This document shows positions 44,003 through 52,580 of a stretch of 52,668 nucleotides of DNA, in pieces; position 1 is the stretch's first letter; each line of letters begins with the position of its first letter. The position numbers were made by a program, and so were the translations under genes. The notes under the pieces are model-generated. The model saw only the letters and a program-made list of their open reading frames with translations, was not told the origin of the DNA and made no database searches. This stretch comes from JAKFWI01 sp031398975 (GTDB taxonomy: Bacteria > Pseudomonadota > Alphaproteobacteria > Caulobacterales > Aquidulcibacteraceae), in contig JANNOI010000030.1 of the NCBI GenBank assembly GCA_031398975.1, positions 1-52,668 of the forward strand. The letters run 5' to 3'.

Positions 44003-44528
44003 AATACCCGATACTGTGCCGGCGCTTCCAGAACCTGGTCTGAAAAGAATGCCTCCTACCCGTCTCATGACCTCGATCATCGCCAATGGCGTCCGCATCC
44101 GCGGGGCCATCGAGGCCGATGGCGCGGAATTGCAGGTGGACGGCGAGATCGAAGGCAATGTCCGCGGCGGCTCACTGACGATCGGGGACACGGGCCTCGT
44201 GAAGGGGGACGTCGTCTCGGAGAGCGTGCTGGTGAATGGCCGCGTCGAGGGCTCGCTCCGCGCGCGCAAGGTGCAGCTCGCGAAAAACGCCCACGTGCTC
44301 GGGGACATCACCCACCAGAGCCTCTCGGTCGAGATGGGCGCCGTATTCGAAGGCCAGTGCCGGTACCTGCAGGACCCCTTGAAGGATACCGGCGGTCCGT
44401 CCCCGGCCCAGCAATTGGGCGGCCCCACGATCAGCCCCTTCCCCGGCGGCGCCGCCGCCCCCGCCCACCACGACCGCAATGACGATGCGCGCCTCGTCGG
44501 CGGGGTTATCGTGACCGGCACGAATTAG
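43983..44528 (+). CDS. bacA: Bactofilin cytoskeletal protein
   Basis: 181 residues. The central DUF583 beta-helix (about residues 28-118) shows the repeating hydrophobic/glycine pattern: SIIANGVRIRGAIEADG, LQVDGEIEGNVRGG, LTIGDTGLVKGDV, VLVNGRVEGSLRA and VQLAKNAHVLGDI. The N-terminus MFTQKGK resembles the short membrane-targeting peptide of Caulobacter BacA (MFSKQA-type), with Phe2 and basic residues kept. A proline/glycine-rich disordered tail follows. The ATG at 43983 lies inside the end of lmdC (20-base overlap) and has AGGA six bases upstream. The two products probably act together at a cell pole, stalk or division site. Confidence 0.95.
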   Translation: MFTQKGKIPDTVPALPEPGLKRMPPTRLMTSIIANGVRIRGAIEADGAELQVDGEIEGNVRGGSLTIGDTGLVKGDVVSESVLVNGRVEGSLRARKVQLAKNAHVLGDITHQSLSVEMGAVFEGQCRYLQDPLKDTGGPSPAQQLGGPTISPFPGGAAAPAHHDRNDDARLVGGVIVTGTN

Positions 44529-45131
44529 GTTCCACTCGCGCCGGCGGCGGCGGCGCTCCGGCGGTTGGGCCTCTGGTGGGCTTGCGGCGGGAGTGAATGT
44601 TCCTTGCCGCGGCCTTTGTAGACCGTGACGGATGTTGGGATTAGACGATTTTCTGGCCAATCAGGCCTTTGCCTTTCGGCTGCCTGCGGGAGCGGCGGGA
44701 CTGCAGAAGTTGGATGGCTCAAGCCGGGCTTCTGCCTAGCGCTTTGGATCGATCGTCGCTGAGCTGATCGCCCGCGCCGAAAGCGCATGACCGCCCGGGC
44801 AGGCAGGTTCGCCAGACGCCATCGGCGAAAACAGTGCGTTCCTATCGCGCCCGCGGCCTGCCTTGACGCGAGCGGCGCAGCGCACCGCCCGCCCGCGCCG
44901 GCTAACCATAGCGACAGAGGCCGAGCTGCTCCGCATGCCCCGCAGGGCTGCGCCGCCCCAGCAGCCGAAGCCAGCCCGAGCCGCAAAGCCGGAACCGCCG
45001 CCTCGACATCGCAGCGCCAGGCGCGCCCGCGCCACACCTGCCAGCCAAACCTATAACGCCAAGGCTCCCTCTCGGTCTCGCACCCCAGCACTACCCCCGT
45101 CGGAGTCCGCCGGAGCAAGCCGGGCCGCGCT
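44529..45131. other. Gene-free stretch downstream of bacA
   Basis: About 600 bases in which no reading frame on either strand resembles a known protein or shows the codon pattern of the neighbours. Open frames exist on the minus strand (for example 44736-45035 and 44525-45118) but are cysteine/arginine-rich, low-complexity and lack ribosome sites. It may hold a decayed gene or an untested RNA. Composition drops slightly around 44640-44790. Confidence 0.4.
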
Positions 45132-45240
45132 TAGAGCGGTTCTCGATTGGATTGAATCACCCAATCGAAAAAAACGCTCTACACTTTAAGGTAGACCGTT
45201 TCTCGTCCGAAAACCGCGTAACACTTTTCGGGAAACGGTC
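45132..45240. repeat. Two-hairpin intergenic element (REP/MITE-like)
   Basis: Two nested hairpins in tandem. The first (45132-45181) has outer arms TAGAGCG/CGCTCTA and inner arms TCGATTGG/CCAATCGA. The second (45194-45240) has outer arms GACCGTTTC/GAAACGGTC and inner arms CCGAAAA/TTTTCGG. Both arms pairs are perfect while the loops are not conserved-looking, suggesting selection for structure. Composition is A+T-richer than the surroundings. Similar two-stem palindromes are scattered between genes in many alphaproteobacterial genomes. It lies 84 bases past the prfB stop and may also end its transcript. Confidence 0.75.
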
Positions 45241-45323
45241 CAGGACGCTGCTTCCACCCCGCCCCAGCGCATCGGCGCGATCATGGCCGCAAGCGACCGC
45301 GCCCCAGCCAAGCCGGCAGCCCG

Positions 45324-46452
45324 TCAATCGATATCAGCCACCTCGCCGGCGCCGCCTTGGACGCGGGCGGCGAGGGCGGCGGCCATGAAGGCGTCGAGGT
45401 CCCCGTCCAGCACGCCCTGGGTGTCGGACGTCTCCACCCCCGTGCGGAGATCCTTCACGAGCTGGTAGGGCTGCAGCACATAGGAGCGGATCTGGCGGCC
45501 CCAGCCGATCTCGGTCTTGGTGTCCTCCAGCGCCTGGGCGGCGGCCTCGCGCTTTTGCAGTTCGAGCTCGTAGAGGCGCGCGCGCAGCATGGCCCAGGCG
45601 GTGGCGCGGTTCTTGTGCTGGGAACGCTCGGCCTGGCAGGACACGACGATGCCGGTCGGCAGGTGGGTAATGCGGATCGCGCTGTCGGTCTTGTTCACGT
45701 GCTGGCCGCCGGCGCCGGACGCGCGGAAGGTGTCGACGCGGCAATCCTTCTCGTTGATCTCGATGTCGATCGCATCGTCCACCACGGGATAGACCCAGGC
45801 GCTCGCGAAGCTCGTATGCCGGCGCGCGTTCGAATCGAAAGGCGAGATCCGCACCAGCCGGTGCACGCCCGCCTCGGTCTTGAGCCACCCATAGGCGTTT
45901 TCGCCTTTGACGAGGATGGTGGCCGATTTAATGCCGGCGGTGTCCCCGCTCTGCTCCTCCAGCAGCTCCGCGGCCATGCCGTGGGCCGTGGCCCAGCGCG
46001 TATACATGCGCAGCAGCATCTGGGCCCAGTCCTGGCTTTCGGTGCCGCCCGCCCCGGAATTCACCTCGACATAGCAATCATTGCCGTCGGCCTCGCCTCC
46101 GAGCAGGGCCTCGAGCTCGGCCTTGGCCGCGCGCGCCTGGGCGGCCTTGAGGGCGGCGCGCGCCTCTGCGAGCAGCGCCTCGTCGCCGTCGGCCTCCGCC
46201 AGCTCGGCGAGTTCGGTATTGTCCTTGAGCTCGGCCTCCAGGGTGCGGATCGCCTCGATCCCGCTGGCCAGGCGGTTGCGCTCGCGCATCAGCTTCTGCG
46301 CCCGCTCGGGGTCGGACCAGAAATCAGGGCCCTCGGAGAGGGCGTTCAGCTCGTCGAGGCGGGCAAGCGCAGGTTCCCAGTCAAAGACGCCTCCGCAGCA
46401 GGCGCACGCTGGTTTCGATTTGCTCGACGGACTGGGCGATGTCGGGGCGCAT
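45324..46452 (-). CDS. prfB: Peptide chain release factor 2, expressed through a +1 programmed frameshift
   Basis: Reads UGA/UAA stop codons. The gene starts at the ATG at 46452 (MRPDIAQSVEQIE) and hits an in-frame TGA at codon 24 (46383-46381). The local sequence GGAGG-CGT-CTT-TGA-C is the classic RF2 frameshift site: a Shine-Dalgarno-like GGAGG three bases before the slippery CTT and a UGA followed by C. Shifting +1 (skipping base 46383) continues DWEPALARLDELN and gives 375 residues in total. The body has the stop-recognition SPF in RISPFDSNARRH and the catalytic GGQ in RASGAGGQHVNKT. Low RF2 stalls at UGA and favours the shift, so synthesis is autoregulated. It lies 36 bases downstream of mrcA. 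Confidence 0.95.
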
Positions 46453-46487
46453 GGAGAATCCCTGGCAGTGTGGAGCGCGGGCTCAGA

Positions 46488-48941
46488 TCAGTAGATGCCG
46501 CCGAGCCCCTGGTCGGCGGTGCCCGCCGGGGCGGCGGGAGCATCGGGCGTCGCCCCGGCCACCACCTCCTCGGAGGGATAAAGCCCCTCGAGCGCGCGCG
46601 GATCGATCTGCTCGCCCTGGCCGAACACGAAGGGCGAGGCCTCGACGTCGCGGACCGGCTCGGTGCCCGGCTTGAAGGCTTCGAGGATCGTCTCCGTCGT
46701 GTCCGCGCCCGGGAGCAGGCCGGTTTTGGCGTCGATGCGGACGAGGCGCACGCCCGGCGGGATGCGGAACGGCGTCGAGGGCACGCCCTTGAGGGCTGCG
46801 TTCATAAAGTCGCGGAAGACCGGGGCGGCGAGCGTGCCCCCGGTCTCGCCCTCGCCCAGGCTCTTGGGCTTGTCGAACCCGATCCAGACGCCGACCACGA
46901 GATCGGGCGAAAAGCCGACGAACCAGGCGTCCTTGTAGTCGTTGGTGGTGCCGGTCTTGCCGGCGAGCGGCTTGCCCACGGTCTTGATCACGCTGCCCGT
47001 GCCGGTGGTGATGACGCCTTCGAGCATGGACGTGATCTGGTAGGCGATGATCGGTTCGAGCACCTGCTCGCGCGCATCGCCGACGACCGGCGCCTCCTGG
47101 CCGCCCCAGACGTCGTTGCAGCCCGGGCAAGCGCGCTTGTCGTTGCGGTAGACAGTCTTGCCGTCCCGGTCCTGGATCCGGTCGATCAGGGCGGGCGAGA
47201 CCTTCTTGCCCCCGTTGACGAACATGGCGTAGGCGCCGGTCATGCGCATCAGCGTGGTTTCCCCCGCCCCGAGCGACATCGACAGCACCGGCATCAAATC
47301 GTCATAGACGCCAAGCTTCTTGCCGTAATCGACAATGCGCTCCATCCCCATCTCATAGGCGAGGCGCACGGTCATGGCGTTGCGCGACTTCTCCAGCCCC
47401 ATGCGCAGCGTCGAAGGGCCGTAGAATTCCTTGGTGTAATTCTCCGGCGAATAGAGCGAGCCGTCGCCCGCCTCGATCTGGAACGGCGCGTCCTCGATCA
47501 GGGTGGCGGGCGTCAGGCCGTAATCGAGCGCGCTCGCATAGACGATCGGCTTGAACGAAGAGCCCGGCTGGCGCTTCGCCTGGGTCACGCGGTTGTACTG
47601 GCTGTTAGAGAAGGAATACCCCCCGACCATGGCCAGGATCCGGCCGGTATGGGGGTCCATGGCGATGATCGCGCCCTCGACCGCGGGCACCTGGCGCAGG
47701 CCGAACCCGCCGCCCTTCAGCGGCTGCACATAGACCACCGAGCACGGCTTCAGCACCCGCTTCTTGTCCGCGCGCGCGCCCGCGGCGGCCCAGGCGACGT
47801 CGGCCGAAGCGAGCGCGCCTTTCACGAGCTTTTTGTCCGGATTGAGCGCGCTGACCCGCACGCCCTTGGCGGAGGCGTCAATCACCACCGCCTTGAACCA
47901 GCCGCTCGCGCCGGGCGGCTCGTCGATCCGCTCGAAGCGCTTCAGGACGGTCGCGGCGTCGCCGTCGATGTCCATCTTCCCGACCGGGCCGCGCCAGCCA
48001 TGGCGGCGGTCATAGAGGTCGAGCGCCTCGCGCAGGGAGCCGGCCGCGGAAAGCTGGAGGCGGGTATTGAGCGTGGAGCGGATCGACAGGCCCCCGTCAT
48101 AGAGCGCCTTGTCCCCGTAGAGGCTCACGATCTGGCGGCGCAGCTCCTCCACGAAATGGGCCGACGCCACGTACTGATCCCCCTGCAGCCGGTCGATCGT
48201 CACAAGGTCCTCGGCCTTGGCCTTTTCGGCGTCCGCCTGGGAGATGAAGCCGTTATCGGCCATCCGCCCGATCACCCAATTGCGGCGCGCTATCGCCCGG
48301 CGCTTGAACTTCACCGGCTGGTAATTGCCCGGCGCCTTCGGCAGGGCGGCGAGATAGGCGGCCTCCGCGATCGTCAGCTCGTCGAGCGGCTTGTTGAAAT
48401 AATTGAGCGCGGCCGCGGCCACCCCGTAGGAGCGTTGGCCCAGATAGATCTCGTTCAGATAGAGTTCGAGGATACGGTTCTTGGAGAAGGCTTGCTCGAT
48501 CCGCTTGGCGAGGAAGGCCTCCTTCACCTTGCGGGTGATGGTGCGGTCGCTCGTGAGCAGCATGTTCTTGGCGACCTGCTGGGTGATCGTGGAGCCGCCC
48601 TCGAGCCTGCGGCCCCGCAGCGCATTGCCCAGCGTGCCGCGCAGCACGCCCAGCACATTGATCCCGGAATGCTCGTAGAACGTCTTGTCCTCGGCCGAGA
48701 GGTAGGCGTTTTTCAGAAGGTCGGGGATCGCCGCGATCGGCACGAAGACGCGCTGCTCGCGCGCGAATTCCGCGATCAGGCTGCCGTCGCCGGCATAGAC
48801 GCGGCTGGTGACCGGGGGCTCGTATTTGGCCAGCGCGTCATAGCTCGGCAGCCCCTGCACCGCGAGGCCGACGAAGCCGGCCAGGCCCAGCACCACCGCC
48901 ACCACCGCGATCCCGGCGAAAATCAAAATGCGTCGCAGCAT
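46488..48941 (-). CDS. mrcA: Penicillin-binding protein 1A (bifunctional transglycosylase/transpeptidase)
   Basis: Builds and cross-links peptidoglycan. From the ATG at 48941 (AAGGG five bases upstream) the 817-residue product has an N-terminal membrane anchor (about residues 4-29). A GT51 glycosyltransferase domain follows: catalytic glutamate in SAEDKTFYEHSGIN, RRLEGGSTITQQVAKN, KEAFLAKRIEQ. An OB-like insert comes next, then the transpeptidase with SxxK in PGSSFKPIVY, SxN in EKSRNAMTVRL and KTGTTNDYKDAWFVG. All catalytic motifs are intact. It is 60 bases downstream of the amidase gene and upstream of prfB on the same strand. Confidence 0.96.
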   Translation of the reverse strand: MLRRILIFAGIAVVAVVLGLAGFVGLAVQGLPSYDALAKYEPPVTSRVYAGDGSLIAEFAREQRVFVPIAAIPDLLKNAYLSAEDKTFYEHSGINVLGVLRGTLGNALRGRRLEGGSTITQQVAKNMLLTSDRTITRKVKEAFLAKRIEQAFSKNRILELYLNEIYLGQRSYGVAAAALNYFNKPLDELTIAEAAYLAALPKAPGNYQPVKFKRRAIARRNWVIGRMADNGFISQADAEKAKAEDLVTIDRLQGDQYVASAHFVEELRRQIVSLYGDKALYDGGLSIRSTLNTRLQLSAAGSLREALDLYDRRHGWRGPVGKMDIDGDAATVLKRFERIDEPPGASGWFKAVVIDASAKGVRVSALNPDKKLVKGALASADVAWAAAGARADKKRVLKPCSVVYVQPLKGGGFGLRQVPAVEGAIIAMDPHTGRILAMVGGYSFSNSQYNRVTQAKRQPGSSFKPIVYASALDYGLTPATLIEDAPFQIEAGDGSLYSPENYTKEFYGPSTLRMGLEKSRNAMTVRLAYEMGMERIVDYGKKLGVYDDLMPVLSMSLGAGETTLMRMTGAYAMFVNGGKKVSPALIDRIQDRDGKTVYRNDKRACPGCNDVWGGQEAPVVGDAREQVLEPIIAYQITSMLEGVITTGTGSVIKTVGKPLAGKTGTTNDYKDAWFVGFSPDLVVGVWIGFDKPKSLGEGETGGTLAAPVFRDFMNAALKGVPSTPFRIPPGVRLVRIDAKTGLLPGADTTETILEAFKPGTEPVRDVEASPFVFGQGEQIDPRALEGLYPSEEVVAGATPDAPAAPAGTADQGLGGIY

Positions 48942-49001
48942 GGCGCCCTTCCAAATCGGCTCGCGGCAGCGTCGGGTTGGTTCCACGCGCACACGGCGTG
49001 A

Positions 49002-50225
49002 TTATGGCCGCCCCGCGTGCGCGAATGAAGCCCGCGCGCCATCGCCAACGGCAAAAAGCTGCGGCTTTTCGAATTGGGCGGCCACCGCCTCCGCGATCGC
49101 CTCGGCCACGCGGGCGCGCGCCTTGGGGTCGGCGAGCCGCGCCGCGTCCTCCGCATTGGAGAGAAATCCGAGCTCCAGCAGCACGGCCGGCACGTCCGGG
49201 GCGAGCAGGACGTAGAACCCCGCGCTCCGGTGGCTGTTGCGCAGCAGGGGCGCCGCGCCCTGCAGCGTCTGCAAAAGGCCCGCGGCGAAATCCCCCGACC
49301 GGGTGCTCGTCTCCCGCTGGGCGAGTTCGAGCAGGATGGAGCGCACCGCCGGCTTGGAGGGCGGCCCGTCCAGATCGAGGGTCCAGTTCGCGCCGTCAGC
49401 GACGCGCCGGGCGCGCGCGCCCCCCCGCTCGGACAGGGTGTAGACGGCCGCCCCGCGCACCTCCGGCTTGGGGCTCGCATCGGCGTGCAGGGACAGGAAC
49501 AGGTCGGCCTTGCGGGCGCGGGCGATCTCGACGCGCTTGGCCAGCGGCAGGAAGGCGTCGCCCTCCCGCGTCAGCACGACCTCATAGCCGCCCCGCCGCT
49601 GCAGCGCCGCGCGCACCGCGAGCGCAGCCGCGAGCGTCAGATCCTTTTCCCGCACCCCCGCGCGCACCGCGCCGGGATCCTCCCCGCCATGGCCGGCGTC
49701 GATCACGATCACCCGCGCCTTGGCCGGCTGGGCGCTCGGGAGGGGCGGCGCCTCTGTCTCCGGGCCGCCCGCCAGCACGCCGGCCGGCTCTCCGCCCCCG
49801 TCCCTGTCCCCGCCCTCGCCGGCGTGCGAAGCAGCGAGCAAATAGGTGAAGCGTCTGCCGCCGGCCACGCGCTCCTCGAGCATGCGCACCAGCACCGCCT
49901 CCTGGCGCAGATCGGCCACCAGCCGGGCCGTGCCCGCGTCCTTGCGCCCCTGGCGCAGGCCTGCGATCAGTGCAGACGGGCCCAGCGGCGCAGGGGAGAT
50001 TTCCAAGGGCGCGAAGTCCAGCACAAAGCGTGGGCGCGGCGAGGGCAAGAAAAACGCCCGCGGCGGGGAGGCTCGCCCAGTCAAGGTGACGAGGAGCGCA
50101 GTCCCGTCCGGGCGTGCTTCAGTCCGCACCGCGGCGCGCGCGGGCGCGTCTGTGTGCGCCGGGGCCGGCGCACACACGGTCGCCGCGGCCGCAAAAGCCG
50201 CCATCGCGCTGTTCCAGCGTCGCAT
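49002..50225 (-). CDS. N-acetylmuramoyl-L-alanine amidase with AMIN domain (AmiC-like)
   Basis: 407 residues. The signal peptide ends around APA-HTDA (residue 24). An AMIN localisation domain (about residues 35-130: RFVLDFAPLEI, LRQGRKDAGTARLVADL) targets the septum or wall. A glycine/proline linker is followed by the amidase_3 zinc domain: VIDAGHGGEDPGA (His), REKDLTLAAA (Glu), LFLSLHADA (His) and the catalytic glutamate in VLLELGFLSNAEDA. It cuts the peptide off MurNAc during cell separation. Located just upstream of mrcA on the same strand, as in Caulobacter relatives; probably co-transcribed. Confidence 0.93.
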   Translation of the reverse strand: MRRWNSAMAAFAAAATVCAPAPAHTDAPARAAVRTEARPDGTALLVTLTGRASPPRAFFLPSPRPRFVLDFAPLEISPAPLGPSALIAGLRQGRKDAGTARLVADLRQEAVLVRMLEERVAGGRRFTYLLAASHAGEGGDRDGGGEPAGVLAGGPETEAPPLPSAQPAKARVIVIDAGHGGEDPGAVRAGVREKDLTLAAALAVRAALQRRGGYEVVLTREGDAFLPLAKRVEIARARKADLFLSLHADASPKPEVRGAAVYTLSERGGARARRVADGANWTLDLDGPPSKPAVRSILLELAQRETSTRSGDFAAGLLQTLQGAAPLLRNSHRSAGFYVLLAPDVPAVLLELGFLSNAEDAARLADPKARARVAEAIAEAVAAQFEKPQLFAVGDGARASFAHAGRP

Positions 50226-50458
50226 CTTTTTCTTCCATACCCGCTCCCTTTATGCCTCACCGGGCTTTCAGAAGTCTTGACAAGCCGGGCTTTTGATGTA
50301 CGCGGGATTGGAGCACAGCGCCGCGAGCGGCCTGTGCGCCGCACGAGTCGCTTCGCCGCATGCGTCGCTTCGCGCCCCCCCTCCCGCGCACATTTTTGGC
50401 GCGCAGGGTTCTGGAAGGGCCGGCGGCGAAGAGCCTCCCCCACCTCTGCCCAGCCTGG

Positions 50459-50480
50459 GTTGCGCCGCTATGGGCGCAAC
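50459..50480 (+). promoter_or_regulatory. Hairpin in the presumed rne leader
   Basis: GTTGCGCC (50459-50466) pairs perfectly with GGCGCAAC (50473-50480) around the loop GCTATG, some 270 bases before the rne start. It could be a leader element for RNase E self-regulation or a terminator of an upstream transcript; no T-run follows. Confidence 0.35.
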
Positions 50481-50591
50481 CGAAAACGGGCGGGTCGGGC
50501 CCCAAGCCGATTTCGGAGTGCTGATGCAAGCTGAACCCTGCCGCGTGGTGATGTTTACCGCCAGCGCCGCAATGCGGGTTTCGGCCGCAAT

Positions 50592-50638
50592 CCTTGCGCT
50601 TCCCCGCCTTGCGCTTCCCCGGCCCTGCGCTTCCCCGG
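50592..50638. repeat. Three tandem 15-16 base repeats in the rne leader
   Basis: Units CCTTGCGCTTCCCCG (50592-50606), CCTTGCGCTTCCCCGG (50607-50622) and CCCTGCGCTTCCCCGG (50623-50638) follow one another directly about 110 bases before rne. Copy number could vary between strains. Confidence 0.85.
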
Positions 50639-50747
50639 CCGTCCGGCCAAAATACGCACAATTTAAAGCCCGAAACCCTGCGACGCCGCGACCCGCGCCC
50701 TTCCGGCGCGGCGCCTCGCCTGCACGTCGCTTACGGAGCCTCCCCTT

Positions 50748-52580
50748 ATGGCCAAGAAAATGCTCGTCGACGCCGCCCACCCCGAGGAGACCCGCGTGGT
50801 CGTCCTGGACGGCCAGCGCGTCGATGATTTCGACTTCGAAACCCAAAACAAAAAGCAGCTGCGCGGCAATATCTACCTCGCCAAGGTCACCCGCGTAGAA
50901 CCCTCCCTCCAGGCCGCCTTCGTCGAATATGGCGGCAACCGCCACGGCTTCTTGGCCTTTGGCGAGATCCATCCCGATTATTACACCATACCCGTCGCCG
51001 ACCGGGAGGCCCTGAAGGCCGAGCTCGAGGCCGCCGCGCGGACCGCCGAGGACCCCGACCTCGCGGGAGAAGGCCTGGAAGGCGGTGATGAAGTCGAAGA
51101 CGACGGCGCCGAGGATGAACGCCGCCGCCGCCTGCTGACCCGCCGCTACAAGATCCAGGAAGTGATCCGGCGCCGCCAGATCATGCTCGTCCAGGTCGTC
51201 AAGGAGGAGCGCGGCAACAAGGGCGCGGCGCTCACCACCTATCTCTCGCTCGCCGGGCGCTATTGCGTGCTGATGCCCAATACCGGGCGCGGCGGGGGCA
51301 TCTCGCGCAAGATCACGAACGGCGCCGACCGCAAGCGCCTGAAAAAGATCGCCACCGAGTTCGAAGTGCCCCAAGGCATGGGCCTGATCATCCGCACCGC
51401 GGGCGAAAAGCGCACCAAGACGGAGATCAAGCGCGACTACGAATACCTGATCCGCGCCTGGGAGACGATCCGGGACGTGACGCTGCGCTCGGTGGCGCCG
51501 GCGCTGATCTATGAGGAATCGAGCCTCGTCAAACGCGCGATCCGCGACCTCTACGACAAGGACGTCGACGAGGTGCATGTGGAGGGCGAGGAGGCCTATC
51601 GCGAGGCGAAGGATTTCGTCCGCATGCTGATGCCCTCGCACGCCAAGAAGGTGCAGCTCTACCGCGAGCCTACGCCGATTTTCGCCAAACATGGCGTGGA
51701 GCGGCAGCTTGAGAGCATCTACAGCCCGGTCGTGAACCTCAAATCCGGCGGCTATATCGTCATCAACCAGACCGAGGCGCTGGTGGCGATCGACGTCAAT
51801 TCCGGGCGCGCCACGCGCGAGCGCAATATCGAAGCCACCGCCTTCAAGACCAATTGCGAGGCCGCCGACGAGGCCGCCCGCCAGATGCGGCTGCGTGACC
51901 TCGCAGGCCTGATCGTGATCGATTTCATCGACATGGAGGAGGCCAAGAACGACCGCATCGTCGAGAAGCGCCTCAAGGACGCGCTCCGCTTCGACCGCGC
52001 CCGCATCCAGACCGGCAAGATCAGCACGTTCGGGCTGATGGAATTGTCGCGCCAGCGCCGGCGGACCGGCATCCTCGAAGGGTCCTCCCATGTGTGCGAC
52101 CATTGCGGGGGTTCGGGCCGGGTGCGTTCGATCGAATCGAGCGCGCTGCACCTGCTGCGCGCGCTGGACGAGGAGGCCGTGCGGTCCCGCGCCGGGGTGG
52201 TGGAGGCGCGCGCGCCGACCGACGTCTCGCTCTACGTGCTGAACGAAAAGCGCGAGGCGCTGGCCCGGATCGAGCGGGGCCGCGGCATCCGCATCCGCAT
52301 AATCTCCTCTCCCGCCCTCTCGCCGCCGGATTTCGAGCTGAGCTCGCACGGCGAGCGGCTGGCCGCGCCCGCCGCCGAGGCGCTGGAGGCTCCGCCGCGC
52401 TTCGAGGAGCCGGAGGACGATTATATCGAGCCCGATGACGAGGCCGAAGAGGTCGAAGCGGGCGAGCAGCCCGAGCCGGCGGGCGGTGCGGGCCCCCGCC
52501 TCGCCGGCGCGGACGGCGAAGGCGAGGCCGGACGCCGGCGGGGCCGCCGGTCAAGAGGCCGGTATTCATGGATTTTGTGA
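50748..52580 (+). CDS. rne: Ribonuclease E, C-terminal scaffold missing or cut
   Basis: Central endoribonuclease of RNA decay. The S1 domain (KQLRGNIYLAKVTRVEPSLQAAFVEYG) is interrupted by a charged, acidic insert at about residues 83-140; in Caulobacter such an insert contacts the degradosome helicase RhlB. The catalytic core has the two metal aspartates in AIDVNSGRATRERN (Asp349) and VIDFIDMEEAKNDR (near 391-394), and the zinc-link Cys450-x2-Cys453 in CDHCGGSGR. After residue 520 an acidic stretch leads to an arginine-rich run. The open frame then closes after SWIL at 52580, where composition changes sharply. Usual alphaproteobacterial RNase E is about 850-950 residues, so the natural C-terminal scaffold is absent, most simply because the sequence after about 52550 is not the original rne. 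Confidence 0.93.
   Translation: MAKKMLVDAAHPEETRVVVLDGQRVDDFDFETQNKKQLRGNIYLAKVTRVEPSLQAAFVEYGGNRHGFLAFGEIHPDYYTIPVADREALKAELEAAARTAEDPDLAGEGLEGGDEVEDDGAEDERRRRLLTRRYKIQEVIRRRQIMLVQVVKEERGNKGAALTTYLSLAGRYCVLMPNTGRGGGISRKITNGADRKRLKKIATEFEVPQGMGLIIRTAGEKRTKTEIKRDYEYLIRAWETIRDVTLRSVAPALIYEESSLVKRAIRDLYDKDVDEVHVEGEEAYREAKDFVRMLMPSHAKKVQLYREPTPIFAKHGVERQLESIYSPVVNLKSGGYIVINQTEALVAIDVNSGRATRERNIEATAFKTNCEAADEAARQMRLRDLAGLIVIDFIDMEEAKNDRIVEKRLKDALRFDRARIQTGKISTFGLMELSRQRRRTGILEGSSHVCDHCGGSGRVRSIESSALHLLRALDEEAVRSRAGVVEARAPTDVSLYVLNEKREALARIERGRGIRIRIISSPALSPPDFELSSHGERLAAPAAEALEAPPRFEEPEDDYIEPDDEAEEVEAGEQPEPAGGAGPRLAGADGEGEAGRRRGRRSRGRYSWIL

Larger units (their letters stand above)
50226..50747. 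other. Divergent spacer and long rne leader
   Basis: 522 bases between the amidase (minus) and rne (plus). It contains the hairpin and the tandem repeat listed separately, and CGGAG nine bases before the rne ATG. No credible protein gene is present. Long structured leaders are usual for rne, which often controls its own mRNA decay through them. Confidence 0.5.

Noticed and set aside
44525..45118. Minus-strand open frame of 197 codons downstream of bacA
   Set aside because: No homology I recognise, many cysteines and arginines, no ribosome site, and it runs into the bacA stop; treated as non-coding.
45357..49001. A 1214-codon open frame on the plus strand
   Set aside because: It lies wholly antisense to mrcA and prfB, is histidine/arginine/glycine-rich with no family motif, and arises from the strong G+C bias at third positions of the real genes.
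50268..52349. A 693-codon open frame on the minus strand
   Set aside because: Antisense to rne and its leader; no recognisable domain and no ribosome site.
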